Positions 1 through 7,299 of a DNA stretch of 10,517 bases are shown here, piece by piece. The first letter of the stretch is position 1; the number at the start of each line of letters is the position of its first letter. This stretch comes from an uncultured Clostridia bacterium (lineage in GTDB: Bacteria; Bacillota; Clostridia; Oscillospirales; Ruminococcaceae), in assembly GCA_946613705.1 (NCBI GenBank), contig CAMOFU010000073.1, forward strand, positions 1-10,517, written 5' to 3'. A model generated the notes under the pieces. The model saw nothing but the letters and a program-made list of their open reading frames with translations, made no database searches and was not told the DNA's origin. The position numbers and the translations under genes were made by a program.

Positions 1-17
1 CCTGTCTTAGTGCTCAT
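1..17 (-). CDS. 5' end of an unidentified gene running off the left edge
   Basis: Reading the minus strand, a purine-rich ribosome site (GGGGGAAGG, 20-28) sits just before an ATG at 15-17, which opens a frame reading Met-Ser-Thr-Lys-Thr before the window ends. Only five complete codons are visible, so no product can be named. It lies about 100 bases beyond the terminator of the ABC permease and so probably belongs to a separate transcript. The gap between AAGG and the ATG is short (2 bases) although the G-run offers a better 6-7 base spacing. The gene could encode the ATPase missing from the adjacent export unit, but nothing visible supports that. Confidence 0.35.
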
Positions 18-56
18 ATCCTTCCCCCGCCTTCCGCGTTTTATTTCATATCGTAA

Positions 57-83
57 ATTGTATATTGTATATTGAATATTGTA
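57..83. repeat. 7-base tandem repeat (attgtat), about four copies
   Basis: The tetramer attg recurs at 57, 64, 71 and 78, exactly every seven bases, in units attgtat, attgtat, attgaat, attgta. On the minus strand this gives repeated ATACAAT, which resembles a -10 hexamer (TACAAT), upstream of the possible gene start at 17. A role as promoter for that gene is possible but no good -35 was found at a fixed spacing. Confidence 0.7.
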
Positions 84-113
84 CCCTGCACTGCCGAGAT
101 TATCCGCAGACAT

Positions 114-149
114 AAAAAAAGCAGGACAGGAAAACAAATTCCTGTCCTG
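114..149 (-). terminator. Rho-independent terminator after the ABC permease
   Basis: On the minus strand the arm CAGGACAGG (149-141) pairs perfectly with CCTGTCCTG (130-122). Two further A-T pairs at the loop base make about 11 pairs around a 6-base loop. It is followed, after one C, by seven Ts (120-114). It lies 38 bases after the stop codon of the permease gene and would end the adaptor-permease transcript. Confidence 0.88.
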
Positions 150-175
150 TGGTCCTGCGGTCCTGTGGTCCTGCT
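144..175. repeat. 8-base tandem repeat (gtcctgYg), four copies beside a terminator
   Basis: Four units start at 144, 152, 160 and 168: gtcctgtg, gtcctgcg, gtcctgtg, gtcctgct. The first unit is part of the terminator stem; the rest fill the space between the permease stop codon and the hairpin. On the minus strand the units read as repeated copies of the left terminator arm (RCAGGACC), so several could pair with the single right arm. Replication slippage would explain the array. Confidence 0.85.
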
Positions 176-187
176 TGCTTTCAGCCA

Positions 188-3148
188 TTAATCCTCGCCC
201 AGCTTCAATGCCTGCGAGATCTTGATATGCGAGATAAGTCTTCCCAGAACGATAAAGCCCGTGAGCAGCATCGCACCGATAATGATATACAGCTTCAGGT
301 AATCGCTGCGCTGCGGTATCACTGCAAATGCAGGCACCTGCTCCGAGGCGCTGTACAGCGACTGGAACAGCGGTACGAACAGGTCGCTCGCTCCGCCGCC
401 GACAAAGATCGCCGCAAAGATCGCCGCTCCCGAGACAAGTATCTGCTCGTAGACGATCATCGCTATGATCTCTCCGTAGGTCATGCCCATTGCTCTGAGG
501 ATACCGAATTGCAGCGTTCTCGATCTGATCGAGAGGATCCAGTAGATAAGGAAGCCGATGATGCACATTATCATTATTATGATGAAGCCCAGTGTCAGCG
601 CACCGTTCATGCCCTGGAGCATCGGGTCGGTCTTCTCCGAGATAATATTCTGGCTCCTGACATTCAGCTCGGTGGGCTTGATGCCCGCTGTCGAGATCGA
701 CTGATAAAGCTCCTCGGTGCTTGCTCCGTCCTCAAGATCGAGCCAGACCTGATACGGCTCAACAGAGGTCTGCACGCGGACATAGTCGTAATCCATCACC
801 GCGAAATCCTTATAGCTGCCGTCGTCCGCCTGCTCGTAAGGGTTGAGTGCGGGCCAGTAATCAACGAAGGCGAGCACGGTCACCTCAAACTCCTCGTTCT
901 TGCCCCAGCTGCAATTCACGGTATCGCCGAGCTCAAGGCCGTACTTGTCCCTGAACGAGCTTGAAAGGATAACTCCCGAATTATACTCCGCGAGGGCATT
1001 TATGTAGTTGTTGATATGCGTCGGCAGCAGTCTGTCGGTAGACCAGCAGACCTGCGAAAAATCGCTCGGCACTATCGTCATCAGCTTTACGGTATTGGTA
1101 TAGTTGTGCGTCCGCGAGGAGCTCTGATAGTCGTTCAGGTAATCGTCACGCGACTTCTTGCCCGTATCCTTGACTATCGGTGTAACCTTCATCTTATCCG
1201 CCTGTATCTTTACCTTATCCTTGATGAAAACCTTTGCCGCCTTTTTAACGCCTGCCAGATTCTCAAATCTCTCGAACACAGGCTCGACGTATGATACCTC
1301 GGGAGCGTCCTCGTCCTCCTCCTCTTCCTGCGTCTCTTCAACGTGGACGAGCTGTCCGCCCTGAACCTGAGAAGGCGATGTGGAGGACACCTTGTTGTTC
1401 TCCCATTTTTCTGCCAGCGTTACATCAGCGCCCACCGCATAGGAAACTCTTTCCTCGGCATTGCGGTTGAGGGCTCTTGCGGTATTGGCAAAGAATATCC
1501 CCAGCGACACGGTGAGTATCAGGAAGATCATCAGAAATCTCTCTCTTCCGCCTGCCAGCCGCCCGATATTATTCAGCGACACATAAGCCGCAGGCGACCA
1601 GACCCGCCTGCCTATGCGCGAGATAATGCGTATCAGGAATGGGTATACTCTGATAAAGAACAATCCCAGCCCAAGTATGAACGCGGTAGATGCTATGAAC
1701 ATCAGCGGATTGATCGTGGCAGTGGTATCGGTCATGCCGCTGTCTATCAGCTTCTTCTGCTGATCGTTATAGTAGATCAGCCAGCCGACCGAGCCGCCTA
1801 TAAGGATAAAGTCGATACACAGCTTTTCCCACAGCGGGAAGCGGCGCTTTTTCGCCTTTGACTGCTTATGCTCGACGATAGATGTCTTTGTCGCGGGGAC
1901 TATCGGCACCATTGTAGTGATAAAGAACACAGCCACCGCTGCCAGCGCATAGATAAATGCCTCGGCCGTCAGCGAGATCGGCAGGCTCTTTCTGTTCACG
2001 AATTCGAGGAAGCCGTTTGAAGCTCCCAGCACCCTGCACAGCCACATACCCGCAAACGGTCCGATCACTGCGGTCAGTGCGCCGAGTATCAGCGACTCAA
2101 GGGCATATATCGCCATTATCTGCAAGCGGCTCGCGCCGCGGCTCTTGAACACAGCGATCTCGTTCTTCTCCTGCTCGACATTGAGCTGCGACACCATGAA
2201 CAGATAAACGAGTATCATCATGATAACGGGTATCTGCACCAGCCAGAGTATCAGCCTTAACCTGCCTGCCCTCTCGCCGTAGTCTTTAAGGATCTCGGAG
2301 ACAGGTATACTGAACTTGACCTTTGCCTTGCTGTAGGCCTGAGCCTGCCTGTCGATAGTATCGAGCAGACCCGAGACATTGTTCATATCGAGCTGTCTGT
2401 AATCCATCGCATAGCGTTTTGCGAAGGAGGTGATATTGATATTGCCCGTATCCATGATGGCACCGTAGAGGGTATCGTAATCGGTGAACATGATATTCAT
2501 ATACTCCGAATCCAGTCCCTCCGACCAGTAGCTGTCGTTGGTATCGGCAGCGGAGAACACGCCCGTGATCTCTATCTTCGAGACCATTTCGGGGTGGAAC
2601 ACGTTTGCGACCTCATACACAACGCCCGTGGTGAGCCTTGTGAGCTTCAGCGCCTTCTCGGTGGTTATGACCTCGATGACACCGTCGCTGCGAATACCCT
2701 TCTCAAACATTCTGCCGCTCGTTATCTCAACGTGGCTCTCTATCCCCGTCATACCGCCGATGCCCAGACGGGGTGCGGCGCTGCCGTCCTCGAGCGACTT
2801 TGAGCTCACGAGCAGATAGTCGTCCGCGATATAGGTCTTCTCCGAATCAACAGGGCAGCCCAGCTCCTCATACGACTCGGAGATCAGCTTCGATACGCTG
2901 TCTATATCCTCCCGCTGTTTCTCTGTGGAGATATCCATTTTCAGCTCATGGGTAGTATTGTACACACCGGGGTATATATCGTTCTCGAGCTGGAACTCCT
3001 CCATATCCTTCACCAGCATACGCTGCAGGGAGGCATTCATATATATAGGTATGGTGCTCATCATAGCGCTTGCCATGATAAAGCCTATCAGCAGGCACAG
3101 CACCATCCATTTGGTGTTGCGCATCTTGCGGAAAAGCAAAGTAAGCAT
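188..3148 (-). CDS. ABC transporter permease with two FtsX domains (exporter type)
   Basis: This 986-residue protein is an integral membrane permease of the MacB/FtsX (ABC3) class, which works mechanically with a separate cytoplasmic ATPase. Membrane segments are visible at about 13-35, 298-320, 342-372, 397-418, 443-460, 480-505, 536-556, 849-873, 893-917 and 951-973. The two FtsX cores are at about 300-425 and 850-975, each with the usual short charged coupling sequence (EIAVFKSRGASRLQI near 330-344; FGILRAMGMTYGEI near 881-894). Large extracytoplasmic regions lie at about 36-295 and 560-845. The second contains a strongly acidic stretch (606-614) and many Tyr and Asp. No Walker A or ABC signature is present, so the ATPase is elsewhere. 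The ATG start at 3146-3148 follows a GGAAGGA ribosome site, 24 bases after the adaptor stop. The substrate is unknown; peptide, lipid or drug export are possible. Confidence 0.93.
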   Translation of the reverse strand: MLTLLFRKMRNTKWMVLCLLIGFIMASAMMSTIPIYMNASLQRMLVKDMEEFQLENDIYPGVYNTTHELKMDISTEKQREDIDSVSKLISESYEELGCPVDSEKTYIADDYLLVSSKSLEDGSAAPRLGIGGMTGIESHVEITSGRMFEKGIRSDGVIEVITTEKALKLTRLTTGVVYEVANVFHPEMVSKIEITGVFSAADTNDSYWSEGLDSEYMNIMFTDYDTLYGAIMDTGNINITSFAKRYAMDYRQLDMNNVSGLLDTIDRQAQAYSKAKVKFSIPVSEILKDYGERAGRLRLILWLVQIPVIMMILVYLFMVSQLNVEQEKNEIAVFKSRGASRLQIMAIYALESLILGALTAVIGPFAGMWLCRVLGASNGFLEFVNRKSLPISLTAEAFIYALAAVAVFFITTMVPIVPATKTSIVEHKQSKAKKRRFPLWEKLCIDFILIGGSVGWLIYYNDQQKKLIDSGMTDTTATINPLMFIASTAFILGLGLFFIRVYPFLIRIISRIGRRVWSPAAYVSLNNIGRLAGGRERFLMIFLILTVSLGIFFANTARALNRNAEERVSYAVGADVTLAEKWENNKVSSTSPSQVQGGQLVHVEETQEEEEDEDAPEVSYVEPVFERFENLAGVKKAAKVFIKDKVKIQADKMKVTPIVKDTGKKSRDDYLNDYQSSSRTHNYTNTVKLMTIVPSDFSQVCWSTDRLLPTHINNYINALAEYNSGVILSSSFRDKYGLELGDTVNCSWGKNEEFEVTVLAFVDYWPALNPYEQADDGSYKDFAVMDYDYVRVQTSVEPYQVWLDLEDGASTEELYQSISTAGIKPTELNVRSQNIISEKTDPMLQGMNGALTLGFIIIMIMCIIGFLIYWILSIRSRTLQFGILRAMGMTYGEIIAMIVYEQILVSGAAIFAAIFVGGGASDLFVPLFQSLYSASEQVPAFAVIPQRSDYLKLYIIIGAMLLTGFIVLGRLISHIKISQALKLGED

Positions 3149-3172
3149 CGGTACAAGTCCTTCCCTTTTGCG

Positions 3173-4219
3173 TTATCTGAGTATCAGCTCATCACCCTCG
3201 TTTATGCCCGAGAGGATCTCTGCCTGTGAGCCTGTTTTCAGCCCGATCTCGACGGGCACCGCGACCTTGTCGCCGTCCTTCAGCACATACACGACCTTCT
3301 GACCGTCAACAGTCTTGATAAGGTTATTGGAGATAACGATCGCGTTCTCGACCCTGTCCTGTACGAGGATACAGTCGGCAAGCTGACCTGCGGCATCGGT
3401 AGGCATCTCGTCCTTGAAGCGGACGTAGACGGTATCTGCCTCATAGGTTATTCCCGTGTTATCCTCCTTCTCATGGTCGTCCTGCTGCTGCTCCTTATAC
3501 TCGAGCAGCGACTGAGGATTCATGAACACGATACCCTTATACTCCTTATCGCCCAGCTTTATCGTGAGCTCTGTATCTATATCAAACGGAGAGGGGTCGG
3601 TGGGCTTGAAGGCGATATAGAAGCCCGTAGTGTCGATAACGGTGCAGATATTCTGTCCCGTGCCGACAGAGTCGCCCACTCTGACGTCGGAGATCTGAGA
3701 GACCACCCCGTCAACGGGCGAGGTCAGCACTGCCAACTCCTTCTTTTCATACAGCTTATCCAGATCATTCTGTATCAGCTCCACCTCGACATATGCCTTA
3801 TCGACATCTGCCTGAGTGCCGCCGTTCTGCCACACTATCGTGGTATTCAGCTCGGCACGCTTTTTATACAGCTCCTTCTCGGTGATCTGATAATCCACAT
3901 CGGTAGTATCCAGCTCACAGATAGGGTCGCCCTTGCTGACCTTATCCCCCGCGTGGACATAGAACTTGCTTATCGTGCCGCCCTGCTTCTCGTAGGTGAG
4001 CATATACTGCTTCTCGGCAGTGACCGTGCCCGAATTTATCAGCTTCTTCTCAAGATCCTTCCTTCCCGCGGTAACGGTGGAATACTTGACCTCGCTCGCC
4101 TTGACGACGGGGGGAGCGAGCACCTCCTCCTCATCGGGCAGCAGATAGCACCCCGACACCGAAAGTGCAGCCGCAGCCGCCGTCAGCGCCGCAGCCAGCC
4201 TGTATTTCAAACTGTTCAT
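3173..4219 (-). CDS. HlyD/MacA-type adaptor lipoprotein of an ABC exporter
   Basis: With the ATG at 4219 the protein has 348 residues. It begins with a lipoprotein signal (basic start, Ala-rich core, lipobox VSGC with Cys24), so it should be anchored on the outer face of the membrane. The order matches membrane-fusion adaptors: first lipoyl half at about 74-104 (VHAGDKVSKGDPICELD), a helical hairpin at about 107-160, second lipoyl half at about 162-195 (TSPVDGVVSQI..VGDSVGTGQ), a beta-barrel region at about 198-285, and a C-terminal membrane-proximal domain with the GLKTGSQAEILSGINEGDELI ending typical of MacA-like proteins. In Gram-positive bacteria such adaptors partner FtsX-type permeases. 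The permease starts 24 bases downstream. A GTG 15 bases upstream (4234) is in frame, but GAGGT lies 8 bases before the chosen ATG. Confidence 0.9.
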   Translation of the reverse strand: MNSLKYRLAAALTAAAAALSVSGCYLLPDEEEVLAPPVVKASEVKYSTVTAGRKDLEKKLINSGTVTAEKQYMLTYEKQGGTISKFYVHAGDKVSKGDPICELDTTDVDYQITEKELYKKRAELNTTIVWQNGGTQADVDKAYVEVELIQNDLDKLYEKKELAVLTSPVDGVVSQISDVRVGDSVGTGQNICTVIDTTGFYIAFKPTDPSPFDIDTELTIKLGDKEYKGIVFMNPQSLLEYKEQQQDDHEKEDNTGITYEADTVYVRFKDEMPTDAAGQLADCILVQDRVENAIVISNNLIKTVDGQKVVYVLKDGDKVAVPVEIGLKTGSQAEILSGINEGDELILR

Positions 4220-4263
4220 AAGACATGACCTCACATATCGTAATTATAAACGTATACACAATT

Positions 4264-4272
4264 ATTATATCA
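4264..4272 (-). promoter_or_regulatory. Extended -10 promoter for the adaptor-permease unit
   Basis: The minus strand reads TGATATAAT, a perfect -10 hexamer with the extended TG, about 45 bases before the adaptor ATG. The -35 region is poor, which extended -10 promoters tolerate. A second TATAAT (4243-4248) lies closer to the gene but has no -35 and would leave a very short leader. The region is downstream of the terminator at 4394-4425, so a new promoter is expected here. Confidence 0.6.
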
Positions 4273-4393
4273 GATTTGCCCGATTATTTCTATAGCCGTT
4301 TATACAAATTTTACCTTCTGTTTCTGTGATATATGCCGAACTTGCTTGCTTATTCACAACCGTGCCGATCGGCGGCAGACCAAAGAAAGGCAG

Positions 4394-4425
4394 AAAAAGC
4401 GCGGCAGCCTGAAAAGCTGCCGCGC
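4394..4425 (-). terminator. Rho-independent terminator after the small lipoprotein gene
   Basis: The minus strand forms a perfect 10-bp stem, GCGCGGCAGC with GCTGCCGCGC, around a 7-base loop (TTTTCAG), followed at once by TTTTTC. It starts 30 bases after the lipoprotein stop codon and separates that gene from the adaptor-permease unit. Confidence 0.93.
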
Positions 4426-4454
4426 CTGATATCGTATCACCGATCTGTGTTATG

Positions 4455-4910
4455 TTATTCGTCGTCAGACGCGAAGGGGCTTGATGACTTGTCATAAACA
4501 GTGAACTCATCGACCTTGGTGAGCTTGATCGTTGCAGACTGACCCTTCTCCTCCATAGTGCAGACGAGCAGACCGTCCTCAAGCTTGAACTTCAGCTCGG
4601 AAGGGCCATCGTCATCTGCTTTCTTGTCATCGGCAGGCTTTACGACGATACCGCCGTCCTTCTCCTCCCAAGTGATCGTCTCGGAATTCTCTTCCTCATC
4701 GTTCTGCTTCATGGTGCCCTTTCCGCCGTCCTTGAACTCGAACTGGAACATGACAGCCACGGGCACACCCATAACTTCATCCTTGAGGGTCATTCCGCCC
4801 GACTCCATCTCCTTGAGCTCCCACTTGCCTACATAATCTCCGCCGCCGCAGCTTACAAGGCAAAGGCATACCATTACCGCTGCTAAGATCATTACCGCGA
4901 TTCTTTTCAT
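4455..4910 (-). CDS. Small secreted lipoprotein, possibly lipocalin-like
   Basis: This 151-residue protein has a clear lipoprotein signal (MKRIAVMILAAVM, lipobox LVSC with Cys21), then GGG and a short domain. The domain opens with YVGKWELKEM and continues with alternating hydrophobic strands: FQFEFKDGGKGTM, ETITWEEKDGGIVVKP, SELKFKLEDGLLVCTM, ATIKLTKV. The opening G-x-W with a following F-x-F-x-x-D-G-x-G and later 'L-x-L-E-D-G-x-L' resembles small lipocalin-like lipoproteins of Firmicutes, but this is a pattern judgement. The middle and tail are rich in Asp, Glu and Lys. The ATG follows GGGAGG with good spacing. It has its own promoter and terminator, so it is probably monocistronic. Its ligand or role is unknown. 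Confidence 0.85.
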   Translation of the reverse strand: MKRIAVMILAAVMVCLCLVSCGGGDYVGKWELKEMESGGMTLKDEVMGVPVAVMFQFEFKDGGKGTMKQNDEEENSETITWEEKDGGIVVKPADDKKADDDGPSELKFKLEDGLLVCTMEEKGQSATIKLTKVDEFTVYDKSSSPFASDDE

Positions 4911-4929
4911 TTTCTTTTCCTCCCATATA

Positions 4930-4951
4930 GTTTACGGATAAACCGTTAAAC
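4930..4951 (-). other. Leader hairpin or operator between promoter and ribosome site
   Basis: On the minus strand GTTT-A-ACGG and CCGT-AAAC face each other around TTTAT, giving eight pairs with one bulged A. It covers the first bases of the predicted transcript of the small lipoprotein gene and ends about 5 bases before its ribosome site. It could be a 5' stabilising stem or a repressor operator; only the dyad itself is observed. Confidence 0.5.
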
Positions 4952-4953
4952 TA

Positions 4954-4982
4954 ATTGTAACACATTAGCAACAGAATTACAA
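4954..4982 (-). promoter_or_regulatory. Promoter of the small lipoprotein gene
   Basis: On the minus strand a -35 TTGTAA (4982-4977) and a -10 TACAAT (4959-4954) are separated by exactly 17 bases. The expected start site is near 4947, giving a leader of about 37 bases. Confidence 0.7.
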
Positions 4983-5003
4983 GCCGAGCGGAAAAGTTTT
5001 ACT

Positions 5004-5012
5004 ATTATATCA
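5004..5012 (-). promoter_or_regulatory. Possible second upstream promoter (TGATATAAT)
   Basis: The minus strand carries TGATATAAT, the same extended -10 sequence as at 4264-4272, about 50 bases upstream of the main lipoprotein promoter and 60 bases after the oxidoreductase stop. No convincing -35 was found. I see no terminator between 5012 and 5074, so read-through from the oxidoreductase gene is also possible. Confidence 0.35.
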
Positions 5013-5073
5013 TTTTTGCAATGATTCCCGCGGCTCCGATTATGCACAATCAACAATTAACGATCCGCAAGGC

Positions 5074-6024
5074 TCATTTTGTCCCGAGCAGATCATCATA
5101 TATCCTGCTTGAAAGCAGTGTCATTTCGGGCGGGGCTGTCTCGGAGGTACACATTCCGTTCCCGATACAGTATGCCGCCTCTGCGATCTCGAATCTCATG
5201 CCGTTTTCCTCGGGCTGCGAGAACCGCTCCTTCTCGTTCATCATCGGGTCAAGCAGCACCGCATCGCTTCCCCAGTGCATTCTCGGCACCCTTATCACGC
5301 CCTTCTCGCCATAGATGTAACAATCCTCGGGTACGGCGGCATTGAAGGTTATCAGTGCGTGGGCGGGGATACCCTCAAGGTCAAGGTTCAGGCTGACCGT
5401 TTCATCGACGCCTGTTTGGGCGCGTACTACGCGCCCATACCACCCCGTGATATCCTTCCCTGTGAAATAGCTGATAAGATCAATGGCATACACCCCGAGG
5501 TCATACATAGCCCCGCCGCCGAGCTTGGGCGAATAGAACCTGTTTTCGGGGTCCTTCTCCACGAAGTTGCCGATAGTAGCCTGCACGCCCGTAACGGCAC
5601 CTATCCTTCCCTCGGCGACCCAGTCACGCACCTTTTCGGACTTGGGCAGAAATCTCGCCCACATAGCCTCCATCAGAAACAGTCCCTTGCTGCGAGCGAG
5701 GTCAAAGCACTCGACAGCTCTCGCCTCGGTCTCCACCATTGCCTTCTCGCAGAGAACGTGCTTGCCTGCCGCAAGACACATCTTGATGCACTGATAGTGG
5801 AAATTCGTGGTGTTGCCTATGTAGACCGCGTCCACCGATCTGTCGGACAAAAGCTGAGCATAGTTGCCGTAGGCGTGCGCTATGCCGTGCTCGGCTGCGA
5901 AAAGCTGCGCACGCTTCTTATTCTGCGCCGCCACCGCCGAGATCATTACTCCGTCGGTCACCGCCGCAGCCTTTGCAAATGCCGCGGATATCCCGCCTGC
6001 ACCGATTATTCCGAACCGTACCAT
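5074..6024 (-). CDS. Gfo/Idh/MocA-family NAD(P)-dependent oxidoreductase
   Basis: From the ATG at 6024 the protein has 316 residues, normal for the family. The N-terminal Rossmann fold opens with VRFGIIGAGGIS (GxGxxx at residues 8-13). The family's EKP motif appears as CEKAM (Glu93-Lys94-Ala95); Lys94 is the usual catalytic lysine. The C-terminal substrate domain carries GGGAMYDLGVYAID (169-182), where Asp175 and Tyr179 take the usual active-site region. The overall style (FLMEAMWARFLP near 116-127) resembles the dihydrodiol-dehydrogenase-like branch, which acts on sugars or related hydroxy compounds. The substrate cannot be read from sequence. A GTG at 6084 would overlap the preceding stop (GTGA), but the ATG has GGGAGG about 7 bases upstream and starts exactly at the conserved fold. 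It is probably the last gene of the symporter-DHHW unit. Confidence 0.93.
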   Translation of the reverse strand: MVRFGIIGAGGISAAFAKAAAVTDGVMISAVAAQNKKRAQLFAAEHGIAHAYGNYAQLLSDRSVDAVYIGNTTNFHYQCIKMCLAAGKHVLCEKAMVETEARAVECFDLARSKGLFLMEAMWARFLPKSEKVRDWVAEGRIGAVTGVQATIGNFVEKDPENRFYSPKLGGGAMYDLGVYAIDLISYFTGKDITGWYGRVVRAQTGVDETVSLNLDLEGIPAHALITFNAAVPEDCYIYGEKGVIRVPRMHWGSDAVLLDPMMNEKERFSQPEENGMRFEIAEAAYCIGNGMCTSETAPPEMTLLSSRIYDDLLGTK

Positions 6025-6080
6025 TTTTATTCCTCCCTGCTTAGCGTTTTCCGTGTATTGTCGGACCGTGCCGTCAGCCG

Positions 6081-7259
6081 TCACTGCATTATCCCCTCTA
6101 TGCTCTCGATCTGCCCCGGAGTGTAACCGCTCGAGATCGACATACCGAAAAGTATATCCGTAGCGCCCACCTTCTCAAACAGCTCCTTCATGCTTATCTC
6201 GGCATAGCGGAAATCGACCACATAGATCTTCTCAAAGCTGCCTACAAAGAACGGCACCAGCGCATTGCCGTAGCTGTCCTTTATAAGCACAAGACAGCGG
6301 CCGTTGTCAACGTCCGTCTTGATCTCGGTGATGTTCATGTCTCCGCCCATGAATACCGAATAGCAGCCAACGCCCTCTGCCCAGTCGGCAAACAGATCGC
6401 CCTCAACTCCGTTGTTGAACGATTCGTCATAGTAGGTCGTGGTGTATTCGTTGGAGGGCTTGTAGTATGTGAACGTGTCGGGGTGGTCGGCAAGCTCCTG
6501 AACATAGGTGAAGCTGTACATCGTGCCGCAGAAGTCCTCCTTTACGCACTTTTCATACTTCGAGAGATCGTCCTCAAAGCCGACCCCCGCCTCCTCGCAG
6601 AACTTCTGCGCCGCATAGTATGCACCGAGCGGCTGCCAGTGGTGGTCGGTGCGGGAGTAGATGTATTCGTTAAGATGCGCACTCATCGTGTCTGTCAGAT
6701 CAACATTCTTTACCCCGTCCAGCACGCTGCCGATGTTCTTTATGCCCTCCGCCTGATCCGCAAATACGTCCGCCATGTCGGGCGGCATATAGAACTGCGA
6801 GGCAAGCGGTATGCTCATGTTGTAGACGTTAACGTCCTCTCCTGCCATCTCCTTGTATTTGTTGAGCACCTCGCCGTACCACTGCCCTATCTCATCGGTG
6901 GAGTAGAACGGCAGCAGCGCCCGTACCTTGTCGCCCTCGTATCTGTCGGCAATGACGATGTCGTTGTCCGCCCATTCGCCGTAGCTCGGGAAAACATCCT
7001 CCTCTGCCACGGTAACAGCAGTGCTCGGAGCCTCCGTAGTGGTCGCCTCGGTTGTCGTCGTCTCGGCAGCGGTGGTCACAGCCGCCTCTGTAACAGCCTC
7101 GGTCTGCTCGGGCGCAGCAGTCACCTCAGCCTCCGATGCCCCCGCAGCAGTGCCCGAAAGCCTGCCTTCGCTCTCGCCTATCGAATTGCCGCACCCCGCA
7201 GCAGCCGCAGCACATATGCACAGTGCTGCACAGACAGCACAAAGCCTTGTCTTTTTCAT
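6081..7259 (-). CDS. DHHW-family lipoprotein, SGNH/AlgJ-like fold
   Basis: From the ATG at 7259 the protein has 392 residues. It has a lipoprotein signal (MKKTRLCAVC, Ala-rich core, lipobox AAGC with Cys23), then a long Ala/Thr/Glu/Ser-rich linker (about 30-88) that would hold the domain off the membrane. The domain carries the name motif SRTDHHWQPLGAYYAAQKF (Asp205-His206-His207-Trp208) and a later block LVLIKDSYGNALVPFF (Lys327-Asp328-Ser329). This pattern of DxHW plus a later Ser matches the catalytic arrangement of AlgJ/AlgX SGNH-like acetyltransferase proteins. A role in acylating an extracellular polymer is therefore plausible but not shown. Such genes often sit beside an MBOAT acyltransferase; none is visible here. 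A longer frame upstream (to 7340) overlaps the symporter and lacks a signal peptide; GAAGG precedes the chosen ATG. The gap to the symporter is 40 bases. Confidence 0.9.
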   Translation of the reverse strand: MKKTRLCAVCAALCICAAAAAGCGNSIGESEGRLSGTAAGASEAEVTAAPEQTEAVTEAAVTTAAETTTTEATTTEAPSTAVTVAEEDVFPSYGEWADNDIVIADRYEGDKVRALLPFYSTDEIGQWYGEVLNKYKEMAGEDVNVYNMSIPLASQFYMPPDMADVFADQAEGIKNIGSVLDGVKNVDLTDTMSAHLNEYIYSRTDHHWQPLGAYYAAQKFCEEAGVGFEDDLSKYEKCVKEDFCGTMYSFTYVQELADHPDTFTYYKPSNEYTTTYYDESFNNGVEGDLFADWAEGVGCYSVFMGGDMNITEIKTDVDNGRCLVLIKDSYGNALVPFFVGSFEKIYVVDFRYAEISMKELFEKVGATDILFGMSISSGYTPGQIESIEGIMQ

Positions 7260-7299
7260 GGTATCCTGACCTTCCTTTCGGCTATTCTGATATCCTGTA

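Noticed and set aside
149..964. Open frame of 271 codons on the plus strand
   Set aside because: It lies antisense within the ABC permease, has Arg/His/Asp-rich composition typical of a reverse-frame shadow, and has no ribosome site.
4364..4373. 10-base palindrome gccgatcggc upstream of the adaptor gene
   Set aside because: It has no loop and lies about 100 bases upstream of the predicted start site; too short to claim as an operator.
4265..4582. Open frame of 105 codons on the minus strand
   Set aside because: It overlaps the end of the lipoprotein gene in another frame and runs through its terminator and the next promoter; no ribosome site or domain is visible.
6024..6084. GTG start at 6084 for the oxidoreductase, overlapping the DHHW stop
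   Set aside because: The overlap is tempting, but the extra 20 residues match nothing in the family and the ATG at 6024 has a strong ribosome site.
5275..6126. Open frame of 283 codons on the plus strand
   Set aside because: It is antisense to the oxidoreductase, whose Rossmann and active-site motifs are clear; the shadow has no recognisable domain.
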